Assembly (NCBI GenBank): GCA_002500665.1
Contig: DLRY01000058.1
Location: 81,367-115,945 of the forward strand
Source of the DNA: Opitutia bacterium UBA7876
Lineage (GTDB): Bacteria; Verrucomicrobiota; Verrucomicrobiia; Opitutales; Seribacteraceae
Length of the DNA stretch: 34,579 nt
Direction: 5' to 3'
This document shows, one piece after another, positions 1 to 7,604 of this stretch. The notes beneath the pieces were generated by a model, which worked only from the letters and a program-made list of their open reading frames with translations, made no database searches and had not been told where the DNA came from. A program made the position numbers and the translations under genes. The first letter of the stretch is position 1; each line of letters begins with the position of its first letter.

Positions 1-932
1 TTGGCGTCATCATCGTCGCCCTCTCCCTTTTGCCTTTGCTTTTTCCGGTCTGAAATCTCCGCCTGGGCAGCCATTTCCTTGCGGGCCTGGACGAATGAAA
101 TTACGCAAAGAATAACGAAAATCAGAAGGATTCCGGCCGAGGACAACATGGAGAGAGGTTTCAGCATGGAGGTCTGAATAATCCCATTGGGTTCCCCCTT
201 GAGCCAGTTCATTTCGGAAACGGCCGGAAAAATCATCTTGGCTACGGCAAAGAAGCTGAGTAAGCCGATCAGCACGGCGATGTGCATAATGTGCTTGCGG
301 GCGTTAGGCTTACTTTCGGCGAGCAGGACTAGGAGGATGAGAGCAATGCCGATAAATGCCGGGATCATGGCTGTTACGCTCTTCCCGAAATGCAGCTTCT
401 CTCCAGGTTTGGGCTTGGGCTCGATAGCCACGTTCTTCCAGTTCGATAATTGCAAGGTGACGTTGCCGTCGTTTCCGGCCTGGTTCTTGTAGACGAACTT
501 GATCGTGGCTTCTTCTTTGTCGACTTTGCTCCATTCGACGACAACCGGGTCCTCATCCCCAGCACTCTGCATATTCTCGGCCTCCTGCAGGAGTCCGGCA
601 AGGGTGTCCCCCCTCGAAGAGGCGTACCAGAAGGATTTTACTTTACCCTTGTGCTCATGATCGGTAACGCCGTAATTCGACAGGGAGGCTTCCTTTGCAT
701 GAGAAGTGTTCAGGCGGTCGATCAGCCAGTATGCCTGCTCGCCCGCAGAGTCGCTGGAGGAATAGCCCAAGTCCACATTGTGCGTCTGAGTGCCGTCCGA
801 GAGGATCATCTTGGCTTCGTTGTCCAGAGGTCCGGTGACCTTGATGGATAAGCCCGAGTCCTGCATTAGGTAACCGAGCGAGCCGGTCAGGATTAGCAGG
901 CCCCCAAGGATAAAAGTTGGTATTTTGAGCAT
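1..932 (-). CDS. Four-TM membrane protein, unrecognised, C-terminus cut off by window edge
   Basis: An open frame starts with ATG at 932 and runs off the left edge without a stop, giving 310 visible residues. Hydrophobic segments are visible at about residues 5-22, 186-205, 213-235 and 264-283. A hydrophilic stretch of about 160 residues between the first and second segments is likely extracytoplasmic. The visible end is highly charged (Lys/Arg-rich, then a run of acidic residues around 304-309) and probably cytoplasmic. I do not recognise the family. The gene diverges from clpS across a 120-bp gap that holds two inverted repeats. There is no clear Shine-Dalgarno sequence before the ATG. The frame is supported by the regular alternation of hydrophobic helices and polar loops, which the opposite-strand frames here lack. 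Function is not assigned. Confidence 0.75.
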   Translation of the reverse strand, partial: MLKIPTFILGGLLILTGSLGYLMQDSGLSIKVTGPLDNEAKMILSDGTQTHNVDLGYSSSDSAGEQAYWLIDRLNTSHAKEASLSNYGVTDHEHKGKVKSFWYASSRGDTLAGLLQEAENMQSAGDEDPVVVEWSKVDKEEATIKFVYKNQAGNDGNVTLQLSNWKNVAIEPKPKPGEKLHFGKSVTAMIPAFIGIALILLVLLAESKPNARKHIMHIAVLIGLLSFFAVAKMIFPAVSEMNWLKGEPNGIIQTSMLKPLSMLSSAGILLIFVILCVISFVQARKEMAAQAEISDRKKQRQKGEGDDDDA

Positions 933-957
933 CGCGTCAGAGAACTGTTTTCAAGGC

Positions 958-975
958 TTCCATGCAAGCATGGAA
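958..975. repeat. Perfect 8+8 inverted repeat in divergent promoter region
   Basis: TTCCATGC and GCATGGAA are separated by two bases (AA). The dyad lies 26 bases upstream of the leftward membrane-protein gene and 77 bases upstream of clpS. A dyad with almost no spacer between divergent genes is typical of an operator for a dimeric repressor. As RNA it could also fold as a 7-bp stem with a 4-nt loop. The repeat is seen directly; the function is inferred. Confidence 0.5.
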
Positions 976-997
976 AGAAGAAAATGTAAATTTGATA

Positions 998-1015
998 AAA
1001 ATTCCTTCGAATTTT
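998..1015. repeat. Second inverted repeat, AAAATTC-CTTC-GAATTTT
   Basis: Perfect 7-bp A/T-rich arms with a 4-base loop lie in the 5' region of clpS, starting 55 bases before its ATG. It is 22 bases beyond the 958-975 dyad and has an unrelated sequence. It could be a leader hairpin or a second operator. It does not look like a terminator because the stem lacks G/C pairs. Confidence 0.4.
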
Positions 1016-1052
1016 CTCCTAAAACCGATATCTTCCCTCATAATTCGATCCT

Positions 1053-1343
1053 ATGCCCCATCAAGCCATACCTACGCCGGAAACCGAGGAGAAGACCAGT
1101 CGAGAGATTGCCGCTCCATGGAAGGTCATTGTGCTGAACGATCCTGTTAACCTAATGAGCTACGTAGTCATGGTTTTCCGCAAGGTTTTCGGCTACGGTG
1201 AGCAAAAGGCGACCAAACACATGCGTGAGGTCCACGAGTTGGGCAAGTCGATTCTTTGGACGGGTGATCGAGAACAGGCCGAAACCTACGTCTACGAATT
1301 GCAAAGATGGCGCCTGCAGACGGTCCTGGAACGAGATGATTGA
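1053..1343 (+). CDS. clpS: ATP-dependent Clp protease adaptor ClpS
   Basis: A 96-residue protein, the usual ClpS size. ClpS binds the N-terminal domain of ClpA/ClpC-type chaperones in the cytoplasm and hands over N-degron substrates carrying Leu, Phe, Tyr or Trp at the N-terminus. After a disordered stretch of about 22 residues the core begins with PWKVIVLNDPVN, the hallmark motif whose Asn-Asp pair contacts the substrate amino group. It continues with a helix carrying M-x-YVVMVFRKVFGY, a histidine-containing segment (KHMREVHELGKS), and a terminal helix around ETYVYELQRW. The next gene starts inside its last codons, so the two are probably translated together. Upstream is a 120-bp divergent intergenic region with two inverted repeats. 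Family assignment is firm. No clp ATPase gene is in the window. Confidence 0.95.
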   Translation: MPHQAIPTPETEEKTSREIAAPWKVIVLNDPVNLMSYVVMVFRKVFGYGEQKATKHMREVHELGKSILWTGDREQAETYVYELQRWRLQTVLERDD

Positions 1344-1782
1344 GTTTTCTCTCCAAGTGGAATCCAGAATCATTCAGGCCATTTTGCCCGAACTTGGAAA
1401 GATATATGCGGCTTCCCAGCGCGAATCCGTCTACCCGTTCGTCTGCCCCAATCCACTTGATGACGATCTGGTTGAGGCTTGGGAGAATGGCCTGGCCGAG
1501 GAAGGACGAGGGGACCGGGAGGCGGTCGCCCGCCTGATGAGCGACCCGAAGTTTGCTCATGGACGAGTGGCGGTGCCGGAAGCCGAGGCCGAGGATTTGC
1601 TTCGTGGATTGACTGAGTTGCGCCTGGCCATCAGGAGCCATTGCCTGGCGGAAGTGCCCGATGAGGAATTGCAATCCTCAGAGTTTTCCTTGAGCGGAAG
1701 GGATGCCTCTGAGCGTTTAGGCTACTTCGGCTACCTCGTGCTGGCGGAAATACAGGAACGGCTAATCGAGCGCATGGGCTAG
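1336..1782 (+). CDS. DUF2017-like protein translationally coupled to clpS
   Basis: The ATG at 1336 overlaps the last 8 bases of clpS and gives a 148-residue, mostly helical, acidic cytoplasmic protein. I chose this start over an upstream in-frame one because the upstream extension lies wholly inside clpS in another frame. The protein resembles the DUF2017 family, which is encoded directly after clpS in actinobacteria and some other phyla, suggesting a role linked to N-degron proteolysis. That function is inferred from position only. No enzyme motif is visible. The stop codon lies inside a palindrome shared with the stop of the converging FAD oxidoreductase. The gene is confident; the family name is moderate. 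Confidence 0.75.
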   Translation: MIEFSLQVESRIIQAILPELGKIYAASQRESVYPFVCPNPLDDDLVEAWENGLAEEGRGDREAVARLMSDPKFAHGRVAVPEAEAEDLLRGLTELRLAIRSHCLAEVPDEELQSSEFSLSGRDASERLGYFGYLVLAEIQERLIERMG

Positions 1783-1791
1783 GGCCTAGCC
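1777..1791. other. Palindrome containing both stop codons of two convergent genes
   Basis: GGCTAGG-G-CCTAGCC spans the convergent junction. The TAG at 1780-1782 ends the DUF2017-like gene, and the complement of 1786-1788 ends the FAD oxidoreductase gene, so each stop sits in one arm. There is no T-run on either side, so evidence for a terminator is weak; it may simply reflect mirror-image stop codons. Confidence 0.35.
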
Positions 1792-3231
1792 GGGGCGAAG
1801 GATCCGGTTGTTCGCGATGGCAATGCCGCCGAGCATGGCCCCTACGATTCCGACGTAACCTTGGTCGGTTCCGGCAAGGAAGAGATTCTCCAAATGGGTC
1901 GATCCATCCCGTCTCTTGACAGGGGACCCGTAAAGGGCTCCGTTTCGATGGTCGGTGTACTTCTTTATCGTCCTCGGGGTGAAGGTATCGCGAAGGATAA
2001 TCTTGGCGTGAAAGTCCTCCAGTTGCGATTCTTCCTTGGACAGATACCGCAATCCATTTGCCAGGACTCGTTCCTCCCACGAAGCCTTTTCCTTTTCGTA
2101 GTCTTTCTGCGGCAGTCCGGCCCAATGGCCGAAATTAGCGGGATGAGTGATGCGGAGTTTGCTTCTTGCTCCTTGTGCATGAACGTCCGGGCCGTAATTC
2201 TCGGGCAGGCAAATAACCCCCGATCGCACGTCCAGGGCGCCCTTAGGTTCATCGAAGTGGAAGGTTTCCGAATCATTGAAGAAAAGGGTGGTCTCATCCC
2301 AGCCGAGATCCCCCGGTTGCCCTTCGTAGACGAAAATTGACTCCATGATGGAGAACCTTCCCTCAGTGGGAGGCTCGGGCGAACCGGTTGGCTTGAGGAG
2401 AGACTGGGTCTCAACCGCCCCGCAGGTAGAGATGACGAAATCCGCCGAGAGCCTCTCCCCGTTTCCCAGCTTGAGCTCGGAAGCCTTGGAGCCATTATTT
2501 ACGATTGCCTCTACCTGGCATTTCATTTTCCGCTTCACTCCAAGTTCCCTGAGTTTCCTGGTTATGGGATCGAGGATGGCCCGGATTCCTCGTTCGGGCC
2601 TTGATAACCCTTGCCTGAAGATTGCGTCGAAGAGCATTACGAAAGTCGGGAAGTCTATGTCGTTGGGTCGGGCTGAGCCGTAATAACAAGTAGGGCAGAG
2701 AAGCATTTCGCCGAGCAAAGGCTCACGGATGGCTTCCCTTAGGATTTCACGGGTTGAAAGTTCCTTTGCATCCACAGAATAGGCAGGGAATTCCTCCATT
2801 TGGGAAAGGAGGGAGAGGAACCTGTCTTTTTCCGCGGGAAATTTTTCTTCCACTTGGGAAAGGAAAAAGTCGAAATCGTTGTCGAAAAGGAGGCTTTCCG
2901 TTCCAAAGGTAATCCTAGAGTGACTCTGGGGGTGGAGTTTAAGGGAATCGATGGGGATCCTCAACTGCCTGCAAAGCTTGAGCAAAGGGGACGACTTCCC
3001 TGATTTTTCGGAAGGATAATTGGTCAGGGCGTGCAGCCCTACGTCGAACTTGATGCCTTTTTGGGAATAGAAGCTGTTGAGGCCTCCTACTACGGAGTGT
3101 CTTTCCAGCAAGACCACACTTTTGCCGAACATGGCCAAACGCAGTGCTGCGGAAAGACCGGAAAGACCGGCCCCAATGACGGCGACATCGCAGTGGCTGT
3201 CTGCTTGTTTGGGTGAGGAGGCTGCAGGCAA
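1786..3231 (-). CDS. FAD-dependent oxidoreductase, phytoene desaturase/carotenoid isomerase-like
   Basis: A 481-residue flavoprotein. The N-terminus carries the dinucleotide-binding fold (DVAVIGAGLSGLSAA, glycines at 20, 22 and 25; Glu43 ending strand 2 for the ribose). The C-terminus has the second FAD contact typical of the CrtI/retinol-saturase/amine-oxidase superfamily (LFLAGTDQGYVGIVGAMLGG). Members desaturate, isomerise or saturate conjugated polyene chains. Length fits the CrtI-like group (about 480-520). It follows the acyl carrier protein gene by 27 bases and ends a four-gene minus-strand run with a ketosynthase and a sigma54 activator. That context suggests it acts on a carrier-bound or fatty-acid-derived chain rather than a C40 carotenoid, since no phytoene synthase is nearby. 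Substrate and direction of reaction are unknown. Confidence 0.8.
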   Translation of the reverse strand: MPAASSPKQADSHCDVAVIGAGLSGLSAALRLAMFGKSVVLLERHSVVGGLNSFYSQKGIKFDVGLHALTNYPSEKSGKSSPLLKLCRQLRIPIDSLKLHPQSHSRITFGTESLLFDNDFDFFLSQVEEKFPAEKDRFLSLLSQMEEFPAYSVDAKELSTREILREAIREPLLGEMLLCPTCYYGSARPNDIDFPTFVMLFDAIFRQGLSRPERGIRAILDPITRKLRELGVKRKMKCQVEAIVNNGSKASELKLGNGERLSADFVISTCGAVETQSLLKPTGSPEPPTEGRFSIMESIFVYEGQPGDLGWDETTLFFNDSETFHFDEPKGALDVRSGVICLPENYGPDVHAQGARSKLRITHPANFGHWAGLPQKDYEKEKASWEERVLANGLRYLSKEESQLEDFHAKIILRDTFTPRTIKKYTDHRNGALYGSPVKRRDGSTHLENLFLAGTDQGYVGIVGAMLGGIAIANNRILRPG

Positions 3232-3258
3232 ACCAGAGGACCCGAGATGGATAGGGGG

Positions 3259-3519
3259 CTAGGCTGCTGCTCCCGACTCGAACTTGGGGAGAAGGTAGTT
3301 GGCGGAGCTGTCGAGGGACTCGAGCTCGCGGTACTCGGCCTCGGGTACGTCTATACCGTGCTGCTTTCTAAGCTCCATCACTATGTCGAGGAAGTCCATG
3401 GAATCCAAGTCCAGTTGATCCCGCAGGCGGACTTCGGGCTTGACGTCCGACAAGTCCTCGTCGGGGGCAATCTCGGCAATGATGTCGAGTACGATTTGTC
3501 TGACCTTTTCTTTGTTCAT
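3259..3519 (-). CDS. Acyl carrier protein
   Basis: An 86-residue, acidic, helical carrier protein. The phosphopantetheine attachment site is Ser40 in LRDQLDLDSMDFLDIV, a DSM variant of the common DSL motif. The holo protein would carry acyl chains as thioesters in the cytoplasm. It lies 24 bases downstream of the ketosynthase and 27 bases upstream of the FAD oxidoreductase, so it is almost certainly a dedicated carrier for that pair rather than the housekeeping AcpP, which normally sits with fabG/fabF. The C-terminus after residue 75 (an Ala/Gly-rich end) is slightly longer than minimal ACPs. The phosphopantetheinyl transferase is not in the window. Confidence 0.9.
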   Translation of the reverse strand: MNKEKVRQIVLDIIAEIAPDEDLSDVKPEVRLRDQLDLDSMDFLDIVMELRKQHGIDVPEAEYRELESLDSSANYLLPKFESGAAA

Positions 3520-3543
3520 AGCTCGGTGGAAGGCCTTTGTAAC

Positions 3544-4785
3544 CTAATCCTCGAATTTTTTCAAGATAAGAACGGAATTGATTCCAAGCATGCCAAATGA
3601 ATTGTTGAGGATGATTCGGACGCCCTCCTCGCTCTCCCGCGGTTCGTCCACGACCAAACCCGGCAGCGCGCACTCGGGATCGAGGTCGTCGACGTTGATA
3701 GTCGCGTGAACGAGGCCGTCCCGGAAGGAGGGAAGATTGCCGGCAAGCTCCAAGGCCCCGGCTGCTCCCATGGTATGTCCGATGAAGCTCTTGGTGTTGT
3801 TGATCAAGGTCTTTGTGTCTTCCCCGAAAACGTTCCTGAGAGCTTTGCATTCCTGTTCGTCCCCTTGTGGGGTGGAAGTAGCGTGGGAACTTACCATGTC
3901 GACCGTCCCTGCTTCGATACCGGCGTTGTCGAGGGCTTGACGGATGCACTCCTCCTGTCTCTCCGGATTGGGTAGTACGTAGTCCGTGCCATCGGAATTG
4001 ATTCGATAGCCGAGAATCTCAGCTACTATCTCGGCTCCTCTCCTGCGTGCGTCTTCGAGCCTTTCCAGAACGTAGATGCAGCCCCCTTCGCTTACCACGA
4101 TGCCGTTGCGTCCGCGATCGAAGGGTCGGCTTGCCTTGTGTGGATCTTCATGAGAGGCCAAGGCTCCCTGGCTCTTGAATCCCGCGAATATTCCATAAGC
4201 CCGGATACTTTCGCTGACCCCACCGGCAAGGGCAAGGTCGCATTCCCCAAGCCTGAGCATCTGGGCGCCCTGTATGATTCCAGCGTTGCCTGCCGCACAG
4301 GCGGCGCCCACGGTGTAATGGGGACCGGTCAAACCCAGGTTGACGGTAATTTCACCGGCTGGGTTGTTGGCTACGGTACGGGGGTTATGGTGATGGCTCC
4401 AATATTTCACCTCTTCCTCGTAGTGATCGAAAAGTTGGCAGACCTCCGTCTCGGTCTCAACGTTTCCGTGCTCGGTGATGCCCAAGTAGGTCCCGATCCT
4501 TGATGGATCCAAACCTGAAAGGTCGAGTCCTGCATAAGCCAAGGCTTCGTGAGCGCAGAAAATCCCGATTCCTCCGGCCCGGGTTCCGACTCTGACCTCC
4601 TTGCGATTCTGGTACTTGGTCTTCTCGAAATCACATACTCCCGCCGGCAGGTCTCCCATGTTGCGGACCGGGAATGAGCTGACGCCACTCCGCCCTTCCA
4701 AAAGGGCTTCTCGATAGGTGCCCAAGTCGTTGCCCAGCGGGCTGGTCAAGCCCACTCCGGTTATCACGATACGCTCTTTGCTCAT
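3544..4785 (-). CDS. Beta-ketoacyl-ACP synthase (KAS I/II family)
   Basis: A 413-residue thiolase-fold condensing enzyme that would extend an acyl chain by two carbons from malonyl-ACP. The catalytic triad is complete: Cys163 in GAACAAGNAG, His301 in SSHATSTPQGDE and His337 in KSFIGHTMGAAGALE, with Lys332 conserved. The nucleophile region reads CAAG rather than the CSTS/CATG common in FabF, so the pocket may differ. Positions 121-140 contain a His-rich stretch (HYEEEV..., then three consecutive His) not typical of FabF. It starts 70 bases after the NtrC-type regulator stop, with ACP and FAD oxidoreductase following closely. A specialised pathway (polyene or unusual fatty acid) is inferred from the pairing. 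Housekeeping fabF is the alternative but fits the context less well. Confidence 0.9.
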   Translation of the reverse strand: MSKERIVITGVGLTSPLGNDLGTYREALLEGRSGVSSFPVRNMGDLPAGVCDFEKTKYQNRKEVRVGTRAGGIGIFCAHEALAYAGLDLSGLDPSRIGTYLGITEHGNVETETEVCQLFDHYEEEVKYWSHHHNPRTVANNPAGEITVNLGLTGPHYTVGAACAAGNAGIIQGAQMLRLGECDLALAGGVSESIRAYGIFAGFKSQGALASHEDPHKASRPFDRGRNGIVVSEGGCIYVLERLEDARRRGAEIVAEILGYRINSDGTDYVLPNPERQEECIRQALDNAGIEAGTVDMVSSHATSTPQGDEQECKALRNVFGEDTKTLINNTKSFIGHTMGAAGALELAGNLPSFRDGLVHATINVDDLDPECALPGLVVDEPRESEEGVRIILNNSFGMLGINSVLILKKFED

Positions 4786-4855
4786 AGTGGATGAAAATGG
4801 TAAATAATCATCAATGCATCAAATCGTACCGAAAGGCAAGTAGTCACCTGAGGGT

Positions 4856-6454
4856 TTAGTACCTTATCCCGTATGCGTCTATTCTTTTGCGCAGGGTTGT
4901 TCGGGTAATGCCCAGAATAGCGGATGCCTTTACTTGGTTCCCACCGGTCTCCCGAAGGGTTCTCCGAATCATTTCCCTTTCCACGGCCTCGAGCAGTTTT
5001 GACTGTGAGTTTTCTCTAGCATGGGCATAGGCCATGTCGTAGCTTTCCTCGGATGAAATGGAATGAGGAACGCTAGGAGTCGGCTTTTCGTTTTCCACGG
5101 CTTTGGTCTGACCGAAGGCTTCGTCATCCTTTTCGAAGTGAGCATCCGGGGCTTGGTCGACCGGAGCCTTGGGCCCCGTTCGCTTTTCGGCCGGAGGTTG
5201 GCTACCCGGGGCGGAAATCTCTTGGGCTCCTGCCTCAAGGAGATTTCCGAGAGTAGAGGGCAAATCCTTGCTCAGGATTCGTTTTCCCTTCGAAACCACC
5301 GAAGCCGAGTGAAGGACGTTCTCCAGTTCCCTCACGTTGCCGGGCCAGTCGTATTTCTGCAAAACCCCTACGGCCTCCTTGGAAATTTCCGTGGTGCCGG
5401 TGGATTGCTCCCTGCTCAGCCTTTGGAGCATAAAGTCGACCAACTCGGGCAAGTCCTCCATCCTTTTCCTCAAGGGAGGGGTCTCGATCCGTACTACGTT
5501 CAAGCGATAGTACAGGTCCTCCCGGAAGGTCTTCTCCTTAACCATATCCTCCAGGTTCTTGTGCGTGGCCGCAATTAGCCTGACGTCGACCTTCTTGACC
5601 TTGGTAGCTCCCACTCGCTGAATTTCTCCCTCCTGGATAGCCCGCAGAATCTTGGTCTGAGTGGGGAGCTGCATATCCCCGATCTCGTCCAGAAAGAGAG
5701 TTCCGCCATGGCAGAGTTCGAACTGTCCCGCCTTGGCGTCGGTAGCTCCGGTGAAAGAGCCTTTCTCGTGTCCGAAAAGCTCGCTTTCAATGAGATTTTC
5801 TGGGATGGCCGCACAGTTGACGGCATGAAAAGGACGCTTGGAGCGATGGCTGTGCCTATGGATGCATCTGGCGATCAATTCCTTTCCGGTGCCACTTTCC
5901 CCGGTGACCATAACGGTTGCCTCGGATGCCGCTACCTGCCCGACCTGCTTGAGGACCTGCTGCATCCGCTCGCCGCTCCCGACGATTCCTTCAGCGTAAT
6001 CAGAGGAGTTGAGCAAATGCTCGTAAGTTTCCTCCGCCCCGACGTAGTCCTTGCCGGCCTTGAGGGCCTTGGCCACGAGTTCCTTAAGCTTTTTCAGGTC
6101 GAATGGCTTGAGCACGTAGTCGAAAGCTCCGTGCTTCATGGCCTCGATGGCGGTTTGGGACGTGCCGTATGCAGTCATCAGGATGACCAAGGAGTTGGGT
6201 GCGGCGGTTCTCAGGTGCTGGAGAGTCTCGATGCCGGAAATACCGCACATGCGGTTATCAAGGAAAATGAGATTCGGGTTTTCCTTGCGGGCGGTCTTGA
6301 TTCCCTCTTCTCCCGAGTCGGAGCAGATTACGGCGTGACCCTCTTGGGAAAGGACGCGGTCGAGCGAATACCGGATCTCGGCATCATCATCGATTAATAG
6401 AACGGTAGCCTTTGAGTTCGTCACTAGGTCGTTGCTGGTTGAGGGAGTGGGCAT
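4856..6454 (-). CDS. Sigma54-dependent response regulator, NtrC family
   Basis: A 532-residue regulator with all three NtrC domains. The receiver spans about residues 15-135 (acidic pocket IDDD near 21, phosphoacceptor Asp66 in FLDNRM, Lys116 in LKPFD). The AAA+ ATPase spans 155-385 (Walker A GESGTGKE at 185-192, sigma54-contact loop GSFTGA at 232-237, Walker B FLDEIGD at 254-260, WPGNVREL at 370-377). The Fis-type helix-turn-helix spans about 488-530. The linker between ATPase and DNA-binding domain (about 400-485) is long and Pro/Glu-rich. I start at the ATG at 6454 (MPTPSTSND); a longer frame to 6634 adds 60 residues unlike a receiver and overlaps the divergent DUF1080 gene. No sensor kinase is present. 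Its targets are unknown, but the downstream ketosynthase cassette is a natural candidate. Confidence 0.92.
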   Translation of the reverse strand: MPTPSTSNDLVTNSKATVLLIDDDAEIRYSLDRVLSQEGHAVICSDSGEEGIKTARKENPNLIFLDNRMCGISGIETLQHLRTAAPNSLVILMTAYGTSQTAIEAMKHGAFDYVLKPFDLKKLKELVAKALKAGKDYVGAEETYEHLLNSSDYAEGIVGSGERMQQVLKQVGQVAASEATVMVTGESGTGKELIARCIHRHSHRSKRPFHAVNCAAIPENLIESELFGHEKGSFTGATDAKAGQFELCHGGTLFLDEIGDMQLPTQTKILRAIQEGEIQRVGATKVKKVDVRLIAATHKNLEDMVKEKTFREDLYYRLNVVRIETPPLRKRMEDLPELVDFMLQRLSREQSTGTTEISKEAVGVLQKYDWPGNVRELENVLHSASVVSKGKRILSKDLPSTLGNLLEAGAQEISAPGSQPPAEKRTGPKAPVDQAPDAHFEKDDEAFGQTKAVENEKPTPSVPHSISSEESYDMAYAHARENSQSKLLEAVEREMIRRTLRETGGNQVKASAILGITRTTLRKRIDAYGIRY

Positions 6455-6632
6455 AATGACGTATCTGGGAAAATCGTAAAGCCAAAGGCATGGATCCTCG
6501 AATAAAACTAGCATGAGCCTTGTTCGAATTTTTGTAGACCGATCAAAAAACCGGTAAAGCGAAAGCTTTTTGTTGAAGATTTCGCTGGTTGGCCCTTTGA
6601 TGAATCTCCCAGAAACACCAAACTCAAGCCCC

Positions 6633-7604
6633 ATGAAAAAGACGATCCTTTTCCTTTCCCCAACTATCTTGGCTCTTGTTGCCGGCCTGCATGGTGATCC
6701 TGCCGACCCCTCGAAGGTGGATTCCGATTATGCCATACAGGGTGAATATTCCGGGACGGTCAAGGGTGAGGAAGGCGATTTCAAGCTGGGTTGTCAGGTC
6801 GTGGCCATGGGCAATGGAAACTTCATGGCCAGAGGATACGTCGGCGGTTTGCCAGGAGACGGGTGGAACCTGAGCAAGGAGGAGACGGTCATTGCCTCGA
6901 TCCGGGAAAATCGAAGCACGGTTTTCGAGAACGACAAGCGCCGTGCCATCCTGAAGGAAGGAGCCATGGAGATACAAACACTCGACGGGAATAAAATCGG
7001 CTCGCTCGAGCGCATCCTCCGCAAGAGCCCCACCCTCGGGGCAAAGCCTCCCAGGGGGGCCGTTGTTCTATTCGAGGGTGCCTCGACCAAGAATTTCAAA
7101 CCTGGCCGGATGACCGAGGATCATCTCCTTATGGAGGGAGCCAAGAGCATCAAGCTTTTCGGGGATCATCGTCTGCATGTTGAGTTCCGCTTGCCTTATA
7201 AGCCGACCGCCCGGGGGCAGGGCAGGGGGAACAGCGGACTTTACCTCCAGGGGAGGTACGAAGTCCAGATGCTCGATTCTTTTGGACTGGAGGGCAAAAG
7301 CAACGAATGTGGCGGAGTTTATGGTATCGCTCCGCCCCGTGAAAACATGTGCTTTCCTCCTTTGACTTGGCAGACTTACGACGTTGATTTCAGGTCGGCC
7401 CGCTTCGAGGACGGAAAGAAGACCAAGAATGCATTCATGACCGTCCGCCACAACGGAGTGGTTGTCCACGACCAGCTGAACTTGCCCAAGCGTACGACCG
7501 CGTCTCCACTCAAAGAGGGGCCCGAGCCCGGCTTCGTGTACCTACAGAACCACGGCAACCCGGTCCGCTATAGGAACATCTGGGTACTCCCTCTTTCCAA
7601 GTGA
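6633..7604 (+). CDS. Secreted DUF1080 (3-keto-disaccharide hydrolase-type) protein
   Basis: A 323-residue protein with a signal peptide (MKKTILFLSPTILALVAGLHG). A middle segment (about 30-135) of unassigned beta-rich character precedes a DUF1080 concanavalin-like domain from about residue 140 to the end. Recognisable family signatures are VVLFEGAST at its start, the region around RGQGRGNSGLYLQGRYEVQ, and the close GFVYLQNHGNPVRYRNIWV. DUF1080 proteins are very abundant in Planctomycetota and Verrucomicrobiota; some hydrolyse 3-keto-disaccharides outside the cytoplasm. I start at the ATG at 6633 because it begins a clean signal peptide; an upstream in-frame ATG at 6570 would bury it. The stop overlaps the start of the LRR lipoprotein gene by one base (TGATG), so the two form an operon. 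The domain call is firm; the activity is inferred from the family. Confidence 0.9.
   Translation: MKKTILFLSPTILALVAGLHGDPADPSKVDSDYAIQGEYSGTVKGEEGDFKLGCQVVAMGNGNFMARGYVGGLPGDGWNLSKEETVIASIRENRSTVFENDKRRAILKEGAMEIQTLDGNKIGSLERILRKSPTLGAKPPRGAVVLFEGASTKNFKPGRMTEDHLLMEGAKSIKLFGDHRLHVEFRLPYKPTARGQGRGNSGLYLQGRYEVQMLDSFGLEGKSNECGGVYGIAPPRENMCFPPLTWQTYDVDFRSARFEDGKKTKNAFMTVRHNGVVVHDQLNLPKRTTASPLKEGPEPGFVYLQNHGNPVRYRNIWVLPLSK

Noticed and set aside
187..851. Two plus-strand frames (187-492 and 450-851) near the left edge
   Set aside because: They lie opposite a continuous minus-strand frame (1-932) that has four clear membrane helices. The plus-strand translations lack coherent structure.
4806..4860. 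Possible sigma54 (-24/-12) promoter before the ketosynthase gene, AGGTGACTACTTGCC on the minus strand
   Set aside because: The GG and GC elements are 9 bases apart rather than the required 10, and the rest of the consensus is poor.
6455..6634. 60-residue N-terminal extension of the NtrC-type regulator
   Set aside because: It does not resemble a receiver or sensor segment and crosses the start of the divergent DUF1080 gene; the ATG at 6454 gives a standard receiver start.
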